Assembly: GCA_903839035.1 (NCBI GenBank)
Contig: CAIMAQ010000098.1
Span: 34,094-98,093 of the forward strand
Reading direction: 5' to 3'
DNA from: an uncultured Opitutia bacterium
Lineage (GTDB): Bacteria; Verrucomicrobiota; Verrucomicrobiia; Opitutales; Opitutaceae
DNA: 64,000 nucleotides
The position numbers were made by a program, and so were the translations under genes. The notes below the pieces were generated by a model. That model had not been told where the DNA came from. It searched no databases and worked only from the letters and a program-made list of their open reading frames with translations. Shown here in pieces: positions 10,154 to 18,389 of this stretch (positions within the stretch are counted from its first letter, which is position 1; every line of letters starts with the position of its first letter).

Positions 10154-12340
10154 ATGGCCACACCCAACATTGCCGGTACCCTGCGGCGTTCCCTGCTGAT
10201 CAAGATTATCTCGAAGGCGGCGCCCAGCCGCGAGGATCTGGACTCGGTCGTTGAGCTCACGGCCTCGAAGGTCGTAGAGGCCCTGCAGTCCCAGTCGATG
10301 ACGTTTTACATCGTCGAGGGCAACGAGATCACCTTCCGGCACATTTACTACTCCCCCACCCTGTGGGCCAAGGACCCCGAGCTGGAGCTGAAGCTCAAGG
10401 AAACCACCACCAAGCTGCTCGCCCTGCGCCTGCCGCTCGGCACCGGCGTCGTCGGCAAGGTCATCAGCACGTCCGAGCCGGTCTTTTACCGCAACTCCGA
10501 CAGCCAAGCGCCGTTCATGTCGTCCATGGCCAAGAGCACGGGCTTCGAGGTCCGCTCGATGCTCACCGTGCCGCTGAAGAGCAACGGCAAGGTCATCGGC
10601 GCCATCCAGGTGCTGAACAAGGAGCACACCGCCGGCACCGACGGCGAATTTACCGACAAGGACCTCCTGCTGCTGAAGGAAGTGGCCGAGTACTCCGCGG
10701 CGCTGCTCCAGCGCATGCTGGACCCCAAGTTCGAGCTCAGCGCCGACGACACCGCGAAGTTCGTCGCCAAGCTCACCGACCTGCCCCTCGTCACCAAGAT
10801 CGAGGAGGTCGAGGTGGATGACAAATTGCTCGAGGTCATCGGTTACGCCCTCATCCGGCGCGAGGGCATCTTCCCGCACAAGCGCTGCAGCCCGAACTCC
10901 GTGGCCGTGTTGATGAGCAACCCGCTCGACTACGCCAAGCGCGAGTCCTTCACGCAGGCCACCGAGATGAGTATCGAGGAGGTCCGCGTGGTCTCCGCCA
11001 CCCTGTTCGAGGCCCTGCTCAAGAAATACTTCAACACCAAGGCGGCCAGCCCCGATGCCGTGGACGTCGGCTCCGTCGTCGAGGTCATCAGCTCCACCTA
11101 CAACACTGACACGGCCACGTCGGACATCGCCGCCGCCGATCTCGAGAAGGAGGACTCCGCCCCCATCATTCAGCTGACCAACCGTATCATCGAGGATGCC
11201 TACGTCTCCGGCGCGTCCGACATCCATATCGAGCCGATGGAAAAGGATCTGCTGATCCGCTACCGCATTGACGGTCTCTGCCAGGAAAAGCTCCGCCTGC
11301 CAAAACTGGCCGCGAACTCCATGGTCACGCGCATCAAGATCATGTGCAACCTGGACATCTCGGAGCGCCGGCTGCCGCAGGACGGACGCATTGTCTTCAA
11401 GAAGTACACGAAGAAGAACATCGACATCGACCTGCGCGTGGCCACCGGCCCGATGAATTACGGCGAGAAGGTGGTCATGCGTATCCTGGACAAGCAGAAG
11501 TCCACCCTGCCGCTTCCGGCCCTGGGCTTTTCCGACGAGAACCTCGCCCGCTACCGCGAGTGCATCCGCCAGCCTTATGGCATGATCCTGCACTGCGGCC
11601 CGACCGGCTCCGGCAAGTCCATGACGCTGTACTCCGCGCTCGGCGAGGTGAACACCCCGGACGTCAACATCCAGACGGCCGAGGACCCGATCGAGTACAC
11701 CCTTCCCGGCATCAACCAGATGCAGATGAGCCGTGCCATCGGGCTGACCTTCGCCCGCGCCCTGCGCTGCTACCTGCGTATGGACCCCGACATCATCCTC
11801 GTCGGTGAAATTCGCGACGAGGAAACCGCCGGTATCGCCGTCGAGGCCGCCCTCACCGGTCACTTGCTCGTCTCCACCCTCCACACCAATGACGCGCCCT
11901 CGACGATTGCGCGTATCGGTGAAATGGGCGTCGAGCCGTTCAACATCTCCGCCTCCCTCGTCTGCGTCTGCGCCCAGCGTCTGCTCCGCCGCGTCTGCAA
12001 GAGCTGCAAGGTCGCCTACGAGCCCGAGGGCCGTGAGAAGGAGCTCATGGAAAAGGCGCTCGGCTGGTCCGGCCAGGTCTTCAAGGCCAAGCCCGACGGC
12101 TGCCCCGCCTGCGGCGGCCTCGGCTACAAGGGCCGCGTCGGCATCCACGAGCTCATGATCAACAGCGAGGAGCTCACCGAGGCCATCAACAAGGAGGTGG
12201 AGGTCGCCGGCCTGAAGCGCATCGCCATGAAGAACGGCATGAAGACGCTCCACCAGGACTCCTTCCTCAAGGTCAAGATGGGCCTGACCACGATCGAGGA
12301 AGCCCTCAGCAACGTCCCGCCGGACCTGATCTCGGCCTAA
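10154..12340 (+). CDS. GspE/PilB-type ATPase with N-terminal GAF domain
   Basis: Hexameric ATPase of the type II secretion/type IV pilus class, with an unusual sensory front end. Of 728 residues, about 10-195 look like a GAF domain (LGTGVVGKVISTSEPVF, MLTVPLKSNGKVIGAIQVLN). About 215-330 resemble the MshEN/GspE N-terminal domain. The rest is the motor. The motor has Walker A GPTGSGKS at residue 482, the Asp-box/Walker B region DPDIILVGEIRDEETAG near 546, the His box TGHLLVSTLHTND, and a zinc tetracysteine formed by CKSC and CPAC. No pilin, PilC, PilT or secretin gene is nearby, so the partner system is not visible. The ATG at 10154 gives MATPNIAGTLRR; I would not extend it upstream. Confidence 0.92.
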   Translation: MATPNIAGTLRRSLLIKIISKAAPSREDLDSVVELTASKVVEALQSQSMTFYIVEGNEITFRHIYYSPTLWAKDPELELKLKETTTKLLALRLPLGTGVVGKVISTSEPVFYRNSDSQAPFMSSMAKSTGFEVRSMLTVPLKSNGKVIGAIQVLNKEHTAGTDGEFTDKDLLLLKEVAEYSAALLQRMLDPKFELSADDTAKFVAKLTDLPLVTKIEEVEVDDKLLEVIGYALIRREGIFPHKRCSPNSVAVLMSNPLDYAKRESFTQATEMSIEEVRVVSATLFEALLKKYFNTKAASPDAVDVGSVVEVISSTYNTDTATSDIAAADLEKEDSAPIIQLTNRIIEDAYVSGASDIHIEPMEKDLLIRYRIDGLCQEKLRLPKLAANSMVTRIKIMCNLDISERRLPQDGRIVFKKYTKKNIDIDLRVATGPMNYGEKVVMRILDKQKSTLPLPALGFSDENLARYRECIRQPYGMILHCGPTGSGKSMTLYSALGEVNTPDVNIQTAEDPIEYTLPGINQMQMSRAIGLTFARALRCYLRMDPDIILVGEIRDEETAGIAVEAALTGHLLVSTLHTNDAPSTIARIGEMGVEPFNISASLVCVCAQRLLRRVCKSCKVAYEPEGREKELMEKALGWSGQVFKAKPDGCPACGGLGYKGRVGIHELMINSEELTEAINKEVEVAGLKRIAMKNGMKTLHQDSFLKVKMGLTTIEEALSNVPPDLISA

Positions 12341-12379
12341 GGGTTGGCCGGTCGCGGTGCAGACAGCTTCCGGAATATG

Positions 12380-12411
12380 GGTCCCAGAGATCTTATCTGA
12401 CCGATAGGACC
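12380..12411. terminator. Hairpin between convergent pilB-like gene and smc
   Basis: The 94 bp between the two stop codons contain a nested stem: GGTCC/GGACC outside, and TCTTATC paired with GATAGGA (12391-12397 with 12403-12409, one G-T pair) around a TGACC loop. There is no clear T-run on either strand, so intrinsic termination is only a guess from position. Confidence 0.3.
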
Positions 12412-12434
12412 TGGGCAATGCCCTCAGCCCAACC

Positions 12435-15400
12435 TTACACCAGCGCCACCGGCTTGGCGCCGCTCACCGATTCCGCGATGTTCGGCGCATGCACCTCGGC
12501 CTCGCCGCGGTCCTGGTTGAAGCGCATCGAGACGGTCTTCGACACGCCGCGCTCCTCCATCGTCACGCCATAGATCGCACGCGCCGCCGAGACGGTACGC
12601 TTGTTGTGCGTGATGATGATGAACTGTGATTCGCTCACAAATTTCTTCAGCAGGTCGGTGAACCGCCCGATGTTGGACTCGTCGAGCGGTGCATCCAACT
12701 CGTCAAGCAAACAGAACGGCGACGGCTTCACCATGTAGAGCGCGAAGAGCAGCGCGACCGCCGTGAGGGTCTTCTGGCCGCCGGAGAGCAGCGAGATGCT
12801 CTTCAGCTTGGTGCCGGGCGGCTGCGCCACGATCTCGATGCCGCTCTCCAGGATGTCCTCGGCCTGGATGAGCTCCAGCGCGGCGCGGCCGCCGCCAAAG
12901 AGCGTCTCAAAGGTGTAGGCGAAGTTCTTTTTGATCTGATCAAACGTCACCTCGAACTGCTTTTGCGACGTCTGGTTGATCTCATCAATGGCCTTGAGCA
13001 GGTCCGCCTTGGCCGTCGTGAGGTCGGTGCTCTGCGCCGTGAGAAAGTCATGGCGCTGCTTCAGTTCGGCGTACTCCTCGATGGCGACGAGGTTGACCGC
13101 CCCCATGCTGTTCAGGCGGGAGCGCAGGGCGTCCGCCTCGACTTTGATCTCGTCCCAATTGGTTGCGTCCAGCGCCGCCAAGTCCGCCTCGGTGGGTTCG
13201 CCGCGCGGGGCCTTGGCCTTCCGCTTCTTCGGCTTGGCTTCGCCCACCGCCGGATCCGGCTGGCCGCTGGCCGCTGCCAGCTGGGTGCCCTCCGTTTCCT
13301 CCTCCTCATCCAGGTCGAGCGGCTTGACGCCCTCGGGCTCGTCCTCGGCGTGCCACAGCAGCTGTTTCCAGTCGAGGGTGGCAATATCCGCCTGAAATTC
13401 CCGCGTGACTTCCTCGGCGAGGAACAGGGCGCGCTGGCGTGTCTCGGCGAGTTTCACCTCGTGGCTGCTCAATTCGTCATGTGCGGCCTCGGACTGCGTG
13501 TGCAGGGAGGATTGCGCCGTCTCCAGCGCACTGATCGCGCGCTCGAGCTCGACGAGCTCGAGCCGGATCTTCTCCACCTGCTCCTGCGCGACGCCGAGCG
13601 TCCCGCTGATCTGGGCGGCGCGCTCACGCTGGGTGGCGGACTCACGCTCGAGTTCGTCCGTCTGCCCGGACCAGGATTCGATTTCCGTCTGACGCTGCAC
13701 CAGCAGGTCATCGAGCTGGTGGCGGCGCTTTTCCATCTCACCCAGGCCGCGGTCGAGCACTTCAACCTTCTGGCGGCGCTCCGCGAGCTCGAGCCGGGCC
13801 TGGGCCAGCGACTCGCGCTTCACGTCGCGGTCCGTGCGGGTTTCGACGATGCGGGTTTCGAGTTGGTGAATTTTTTCGCGCTGCGCCGTCGCCTCGGCAT
13901 CCGCCGTGGCCAGCCCCCCCTGCGCCTTTTCCCAGCGGGCATGCGCCTCGTTGCGCGCCTGCTCCAGGGTCGTGAGCTCGGTTTCCATGCGCCGCAGGCG
14001 GTTGCCCACGTCTTCCAGTGCCCGCTGGGCACTGCGCTGTTCCGCCTGCACGGCTGCCACATTCTGCGTGATCACCAGCACCTCGGCACGCCGCTGCTCG
14101 ACCGCCTGCTCGGCAGCGGCCAGCTTCGCACTGAGGGCGTCAATCGCCGCCTTCTGGTCGTCATGCAGCTTCTGGTCGTCCGCGAGCGACTTGGCCGTCT
14201 CGCGCAGGTCGATCTCGCGTTGGACGATGCTCCCCGAGGACTTCCGGGCGCTGTGATGTCCGCCGTAAACCAGGCCACGCCGGTCCACCAGGTCACCCTT
14301 GCGGGTCGCCACGGCGAGAAACGCGAAACCGGGGTTGGCTTTCCAAAATTCCAGGAACGCCCCGAGGTCGTCCGCAATGTAGCAGCTCGCCAGAATGCTC
14401 GCCGCCGGATGCCCGTTCGCTTCACCTGCCAGGGCCTCGGTCGCCGGACGGAGAAACGCCGGCCGCTCCGCCGCGTCTGCGCCGGCGGCCTGCACAACTT
14501 CGCCAATCTGCAGCACGGCCGAGCCGATCTGCTCGTTGTCCAGCTGTGCGAGGATGCGCTGCGCCGTGGCGAGATCACTGACGCTGATGGCCTCGGCCGC
14601 AGAGCCGAGAATCGCCTCCACCGCCTTGCCGTACTCGGGCTTCACCTCGAGTCCGGACGTGATCGGCGTGGCCTTGGCACCGGCGAGAGCCGCATCGAGC
14701 CGGCCCTGCAGCACGGCCTTGGCGCCTTCGCCGAAGCCTTCCCACTTTTCCTGCAATTGCTGAAGCAGCCGGAGCCGCGCCGTGCGTTGCGCCAGCTGGC
14801 GGTCGATGTCCTGGAGCTTGCGCTGGGCGTCGCGGAATTCCCGCGTCAGGTCCGTGATGGTCTGCTGCGCGGCCGTGGCCTCGTTGTGAATGCGCGATTT
14901 CTCCGCCAGCATCGTTTCGGTGCGGGCCGTGAGCTCGGTGGCGGTCTGACCGGCGGAGGTGTGCTGCGTGCGGACCTGCCCGATGTCTTGCGCGACGGCG
15001 TCGTGCCGCAGCGCGCTGGTCTTCTGGTCCACCTCGTAGCCGGAGCAGTCGGTGCGCAGGCGCGCCACCGTGCTCTCGAACTGGAGGAGCTGGAATTTCG
15101 CCTGCTGCAGCTCCTGCTCGAGCTTGCTCAGCTCGCCCTCGGCGATGGCCTGCTCGCGGTTGCGCTGCTGGAACACCGCGTCGCTGCTGCCGAGCAGTCC
15201 GAGCTGCATCTGCTTATCCTGGGCGCCGGTGTCGACCTGGGCCGACACCTCGCGGAGCTGCATCTCGATTTCGCCGAGGTTGTCGCGCGACGAGGCGAGA
15301 CGATCCTCGAGCCCGGTGCGCTTGATCTGGGCAAGGTTGGCTTGGTTCTCCGCGGCTTCCTTCTGCGAACGGAGGTCGAACACGGCCTGCTGGGCGTCCT

Positions 15401-16250
15401 GCACGCGCTGGTTGAGGCGCGAGCGCCCGGATTTCTTTTCCTCCAGCGTGCCCTGCTGCGCCTCGAGGCCCGCCCGGCGGGCGTCGGCCTCGGCGCGCAG
15501 CGCGGCCACCTTGGTCTCCAGCTCACCCAGCGTGGCGGAAAGCTGCGCGTGCTGGTGGCTGCTCCAGGCAAGGCTGAGGTGCCGGAGGCGGAAGCTGAGG
15601 CGCTTGAAGCGCATGGCCTTGGCGGCCTGGCGGCGGAGACTGCCGATCTGGCGGCCGACCTCGGCCACGACATCGGCGACGCGCGCCAGATTCTGGTCGG
15701 TCAGCGCCAGCTTGTTCATCGCCTCGCGACGGGCGCTCTTGTACTTGGTGATGCCCGCGGCCTCCTCGAACACCGCCCGGCGCTCCTCGGGTTTCGACGA
15801 CAGGATCTGGTCAATCTGGCCCTGCGCCATGATCGAGTAGCTGGTCCGGCCGACGCCGGTGTCCATAAAAAGCTTCTGGATGTCCTTCAGCCGGCACGTC
15901 TGGCCGTTGAAGGCGTACTCGCTCTGGCCGTCGCGATGGACGCGGCGGGTGATCTCGATCTCGTGAAATTCGCTGCCCAGCTGCTTCTCGCACTCCGTGA
16001 GGAGCAGCGACACTTCACAGAGCTGGGAGGCCTTGCGGGTGTCGGCGCCCTCGAAGATGACGTCCTGCATCTTGCCGCCGCGCAGGGCTTTCGCGCTTTG
16101 CTCGCCGAGCACCCAGCGGATCGCGTCCGCGATGTTCGATTTGCCGCAGCCGTTGGGGCCGACAACCGCGGTCACGCCGGGTTCAAATTGGAGGGTGGTG
16201 GCATCGGCAAAGGACTTGAAGCCGTGCAGTTTTAGCGCCTTGAGATACAT
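12435..16250 (-). CDS. smc: Chromosome segregation protein SMC
   Basis: Structural maintenance of chromosomes ATPase that compacts and helps segregate DNA. At 1271 residues it is slightly longer than usual. The N-terminal head has MYLKALKLHGFKSFAD and Walker A GPNGCGKSNI near residue 32. Two long coiled-coil arms flank a hinge near residues 500-660. The C-terminal head has the ABC signature LLSGGQKTLTAVALLFAL and Walker B FCLLDELDAPLDESN. A charged, low-complexity insertion (roughly residues 967-1030, with DEEEETEG and KPKKRKAKAPRGE) lies just before the VNLVAIEEY segment of the C-terminal arm. ScpA and ScpB are not in the window. Confidence 0.98.
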   Translation of the reverse strand: MYLKALKLHGFKSFADATTLQFEPGVTAVVGPNGCGKSNIADAIRWVLGEQSAKALRGGKMQDVIFEGADTRKASQLCEVSLLLTECEKQLGSEFHEIEITRRVHRDGQSEYAFNGQTCRLKDIQKLFMDTGVGRTSYSIMAQGQIDQILSSKPEERRAVFEEAAGITKYKSARREAMNKLALTDQNLARVADVVAEVGRQIGSLRRQAAKAMRFKRLSFRLRHLSLAWSSHQHAQLSATLGELETKVAALRAEADARRAGLEAQQGTLEEKKSGRSRLNQRVQDAQQAVFDLRSQKEAAENQANLAQIKRTGLEDRLASSRDNLGEIEMQLREVSAQVDTGAQDKQMQLGLLGSSDAVFQQRNREQAIAEGELSKLEQELQQAKFQLLQFESTVARLRTDCSGYEVDQKTSALRHDAVAQDIGQVRTQHTSAGQTATELTARTETMLAEKSRIHNEATAAQQTITDLTREFRDAQRKLQDIDRQLAQRTARLRLLQQLQEKWEGFGEGAKAVLQGRLDAALAGAKATPITSGLEVKPEYGKAVEAILGSAAEAISVSDLATAQRILAQLDNEQIGSAVLQIGEVVQAAGADAAERPAFLRPATEALAGEANGHPAASILASCYIADDLGAFLEFWKANPGFAFLAVATRKGDLVDRRGLVYGGHHSARKSSGSIVQREIDLRETAKSLADDQKLHDDQKAAIDALSAKLAAAEQAVEQRRAEVLVITQNVAAVQAEQRSAQRALEDVGNRLRRMETELTTLEQARNEAHARWEKAQGGLATADAEATAQREKIHQLETRIVETRTDRDVKRESLAQARLELAERRQKVEVLDRGLGEMEKRRHQLDDLLVQRQTEIESWSGQTDELERESATQRERAAQISGTLGVAQEQVEKIRLELVELERAISALETAQSSLHTQSEAAHDELSSHEVKLAETRQRALFLAEEVTREFQADIATLDWKQLLWHAEDEPEGVKPLDLDEEEETEGTQLAAASGQPDPAVGEAKPKKRKAKAPRGEPTEADLAALDATNWDEIKVEADALRSRLNSMGAVNLVAIEEYAELKQRHDFLTAQSTDLTTAKADLLKAIDEINQTSQKQFEVTFDQIKKNFAYTFETLFGGGRAALELIQAEDILESGIEIVAQPPGTKLKSISLLSGGQKTLTAVALLFALYMVKPSPFCLLDELDAPLDESNIGRFTDLLKKFVSESQFIIITHNKRTVSAARAIYGVTMEERGVSKTVSMRFNQDRGEAEVHAPNIAESVSGAKPVALV

Positions 16251-16408
16251 TAAAGGCGGAGAGTGTGAGCGGGCGGCGCGAGCGCGGGCAAACGGAAAGT
16301 GACGGGCCTCTTTTGGCGCTCGCCAAGCCCCCTTTCCCGCTCCATCCGCCGCCGGCGGCCAAAAGTCGCCGTTGCGAAGCCGGCCGGGCTGGTTAGCCGT
16401 GCTCGACC

Positions 16409-16520
16409 GTGCCTGCCGTACCCGCGACCGAGCCGATCCTCTCCGCCGAGACCCGGCGCTATCTCCCCTGGCTCGTGGCGCCGTTCATGGGGAGCCGGGA
16501 CGCAACCGTCGGACTCAGCT
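16409..16520 (+). pseudogene. Possible remnant of an MFS (DHA2-type) transporter N-terminus
   Basis: A GTG at 16409 opens a short frame reading VPAVPATEPILSAE and then TRRYLPWLVAPFMGSRDATV. This resembles the first helix of EmrB-type multidrug transporters (typically RRYLPWLVA...FM..LD.TI), with a few residues missing. The similarity stops where the acetyltransferase gene begins on the other strand. No other part of a transporter is present. The match is short, so this is a weak call; the rest of 16251-16408 shows nothing recognisable. Confidence 0.25.
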
Positions 16521-16928
16521 CTCCTCCAGCCGCTTCCCCATGCTCACGACTTCGTCGCGCTTGAAGCCGAGCCGTTCGTAAAATGCGATGACCCCGGTGT
16601 TGGTCGTGCGCACCTGCAGGTTGATCTTGGCGCAGCCCACCGCCCGCATCAGGCGCTCGGCTTCGGCCAGGAGGGCCTTGCCATGTCCGCCCTTCTGATA
16701 AGCCGGCGCCACCCCCAGCAGGTTGATCCAAGCCCGGTGGCCTTCGTAGCCCAGCATGCAGGTCGCCATGACCACGCCTTCGATCTCGCCCACGAGGAAC
16801 CACTCGGGATTCACCTTCAACTTCCGCGCAATGTCCTTCCGCGGGTCGCTCCACCGCTGCAGCCCGCACTCATCCCAGAGCGCGATAACCGCGGACTCGT
16901 CCGCGGCGCGGTAGGGACGGATTTTCAT
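16515..16928 (-). CDS. ypeA: GNAT acetyltransferase, YpeA family
   Basis: Acetyl-CoA-dependent N-acetyltransferase of unknown substrate. The 137-residue protein follows E. coli YpeA closely in layout: an N-terminal MKIRPYRAADESAVIALWDECGL, then WSDPRKDIARKL, FLVGEIEGVV, the acetyl-CoA loop VAPAYQKGGHGKALL, and the C-terminal YERLGFKRDEVVSMGKRL. The start at 16928 matches the family; the frame continues upstream through repeat DNA and should not be used. It is followed on the other strand by no clear partner. Confidence 0.85.
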   Translation of the reverse strand: MKIRPYRAADESAVIALWDECGLQRWSDPRKDIARKLKVNPEWFLVGEIEGVVMATCMLGYEGHRAWINLLGVAPAYQKGGHGKALLAEAERLMRAVGCAKINLQVRTTNTGVIAFYERLGFKRDEVVSMGKRLEES

Positions 16929-16941
16929 GGCTTTTAGCGTT

Positions 16942-17030
16942 GTCATTCTGAGCGGAGCGAAGAATCCAGTGAGCGTCCGCCGCAAACTTCGGCAATATCC
17001 AATTGGATTCTTCGCTCCGCTCAGAATGAC
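16942..17030. repeat. Perfect 26-bp inverted repeat element
   Basis: The segment 16942-16967 (beginning GTCATTCTGAGCGGAGCGAA) recurs as its exact reverse complement at 17005-17030, around a 37-nt loop. It fills the gap between the acetyltransferase start and the sialidase stop. This sequence type is, to my knowledge, seen in intergenic regions of many unrelated bacteria. It encodes nothing and probably belongs to a REP/MITE-like class. Confidence 0.8.
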
Positions 17031-17059
17031 AATCTGTTGAGCGCGCCCCGTACCCCGGC

Positions 17060-18250
17060 TCACTTCGCCGGGTAGTTCAGGATCGCCCGTTTGCCGCCGC
17101 CGATGAGGTTTTCCCGCGGCGTGCGCCGGGACTTGCCGGAGTTGGAAAAATGCGACGACCACACGACCAGCATGCCTTCGTCGACGAAACAGATCGACGG
17201 GTAGATGTTCTCGCGGGTCGGCACCTCCGGGTCCCAGCCTTCGTCGTCCACGAGCACGGGTGCGCCCCAGGTTTTACCATCGGCGGAAACGGCGTAGACC
17301 AGCGGGCAGCGCGGAAAGAGGCTGCCGGGGCTTTCCTCCTTCACGTGGTTGTAGAACACGATCAGCCGCCCGTCGGGGAGCGTCTTCAGCGTGAGCGAGG
17401 TGCACGGCGAAAGCAGCGCGGTGTTTTGCGGCGCCGACCAGGTCACGCCACCATCCTGCGACCACGAGTTCACGAGGCAACCCGTGCCCGAGCGGGCGAG
17501 CATCAGGACGTGCCCGTTCGGCAGCTGCGCCACGCACGGCTCCGCCATGCCGCGCAACGCGCCTTTCGGTTTCACCAGTTGGGAAAGTTTCCACGTCGCT
17601 CCGTTGTCATCACTGTAAAAACAGCCTGATTCCGCCAAATCACCCTCCGGTCCGCTGCCCGGCACGGCGTGGGCCACCGGGATCAGCAGCCGGCCGCTGT
17701 TCAGCTGGACCAGGCGGTCATTCATGATGTACCAACCGTCGTCCGGTGCGACTTCCTGGCCGACGATGCGCGCCGGTTTCCACGTGGCTCCGTTGTCCGA
17801 GGAATACGAGATGACCGGCAACCCTCCGCCCTTGTTGTCGGGCACATAGCGGTGTCCCACCAGCGCCAGCCGGCCGTCCATCAGCCGCAGGAAGGAGAAG
17901 CCGCCGTTGTTGATCGTACCGGTGATTTTCCAATCCATCGCAATGCGCTGCTCCTGCGTCCAGGTCCGGCCGTTGTCGGTGCTGCGGTAAAAATTCGGCA
18001 GCGGGTAAACCCCGCGCAGCTCCTGGAATTCCGCCGGAGCGGAACCCCATGGGGCAAGCATGAGAATGTCGCCGTTGGGCAGCTGGGTCGTGCCGGGACC
18101 GATGAACACGCGGTCCGATTCGTGCGGAATGACCACCCCCGGCGGCATGACAAAGCGCGCCCAGGCGTACGGCAGCGTTTTCACTTCAGGATCGCCGAAC
18201 GCGGAAAGAGCGAGGAGGGCGAACAGCAGGACGGGGTATGATAGGCGCAT
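17060..18250 (-). CDS. Secreted sialidase-like BNR/Asp-box protein
   Basis: Six-bladed beta-propeller protein of the exo-alpha-sialidase/neuraminidase-like superfamily, probably exported. The 396 residues start at 18250 with a signal peptide (MRLSYPVLLFALLALSAFG). Four Asp-box repeats are clear: STDNGRTW, SSDNGATW, SDDNGATW and SQDGGVTW. I do not see a convincing FRIP motif, so true sialidase activity is uncertain; many family members act on other glycans. It stands alone, with the inverted-repeat elements on both sides. Confidence 0.83.
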   Translation of the reverse strand: MRLSYPVLLFALLALSAFGDPEVKTLPYAWARFVMPPGVVIPHESDRVFIGPGTTQLPNGDILMLAPWGSAPAEFQELRGVYPLPNFYRSTDNGRTWTQEQRIAMDWKITGTINNGGFSFLRLMDGRLALVGHRYVPDNKGGGLPVISYSSDNGATWKPARIVGQEVAPDDGWYIMNDRLVQLNSGRLLIPVAHAVPGSGPEGDLAESGCFYSDDNGATWKLSQLVKPKGALRGMAEPCVAQLPNGHVLMLARSGTGCLVNSWSQDGGVTWSAPQNTALLSPCTSLTLKTLPDGRLIVFYNHVKEESPGSLFPRCPLVYAVSADGKTWGAPVLVDDEGWDPEVPTRENIYPSICFVDEGMLVVWSSHFSNSGKSRRTPRENLIGGGKRAILNYPAK

Positions 18251-18271
18251 GAGGATAAGAAATCGGAATTT

Positions 18272-18368
18272 ATCGCAAAAGCGAGAAATGGCGAAAATCG
18301 CGAAGGGAAAGCCGGGAGAGATTGAATCGGACGATCTTGGCGCTTCCGCCATTTCGCGCTTTTGCGAT
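18272..18368. repeat. 25-bp imperfect inverted repeat
   Basis: The arm at 18272-18296 (ATCGCAAAAGCG, then GAAATGGCG) pairs with 18344-18368 in inverse with two mismatches. It lies between the sialidase start and the stop of the next gene. Its sequence is unrelated to the 16942-17030 element. Confidence 0.7.
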
Positions 18369-18389
18369 ACCTCAGGAATTTAGTGATTC

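Noticed and set aside
10094..12418. Minus-strand frame opposite the PilB-like gene
   Set aside because: No motif and low-complexity composition, while the plus strand holds an intact ATPase with all its motifs.
12963..16235. Long plus-strand open frame opposite smc
   Set aside because: Shadow of the SMC coiled-coil codon pattern; it has Leu/Arg/Gly-rich composition and no recognisable motif.
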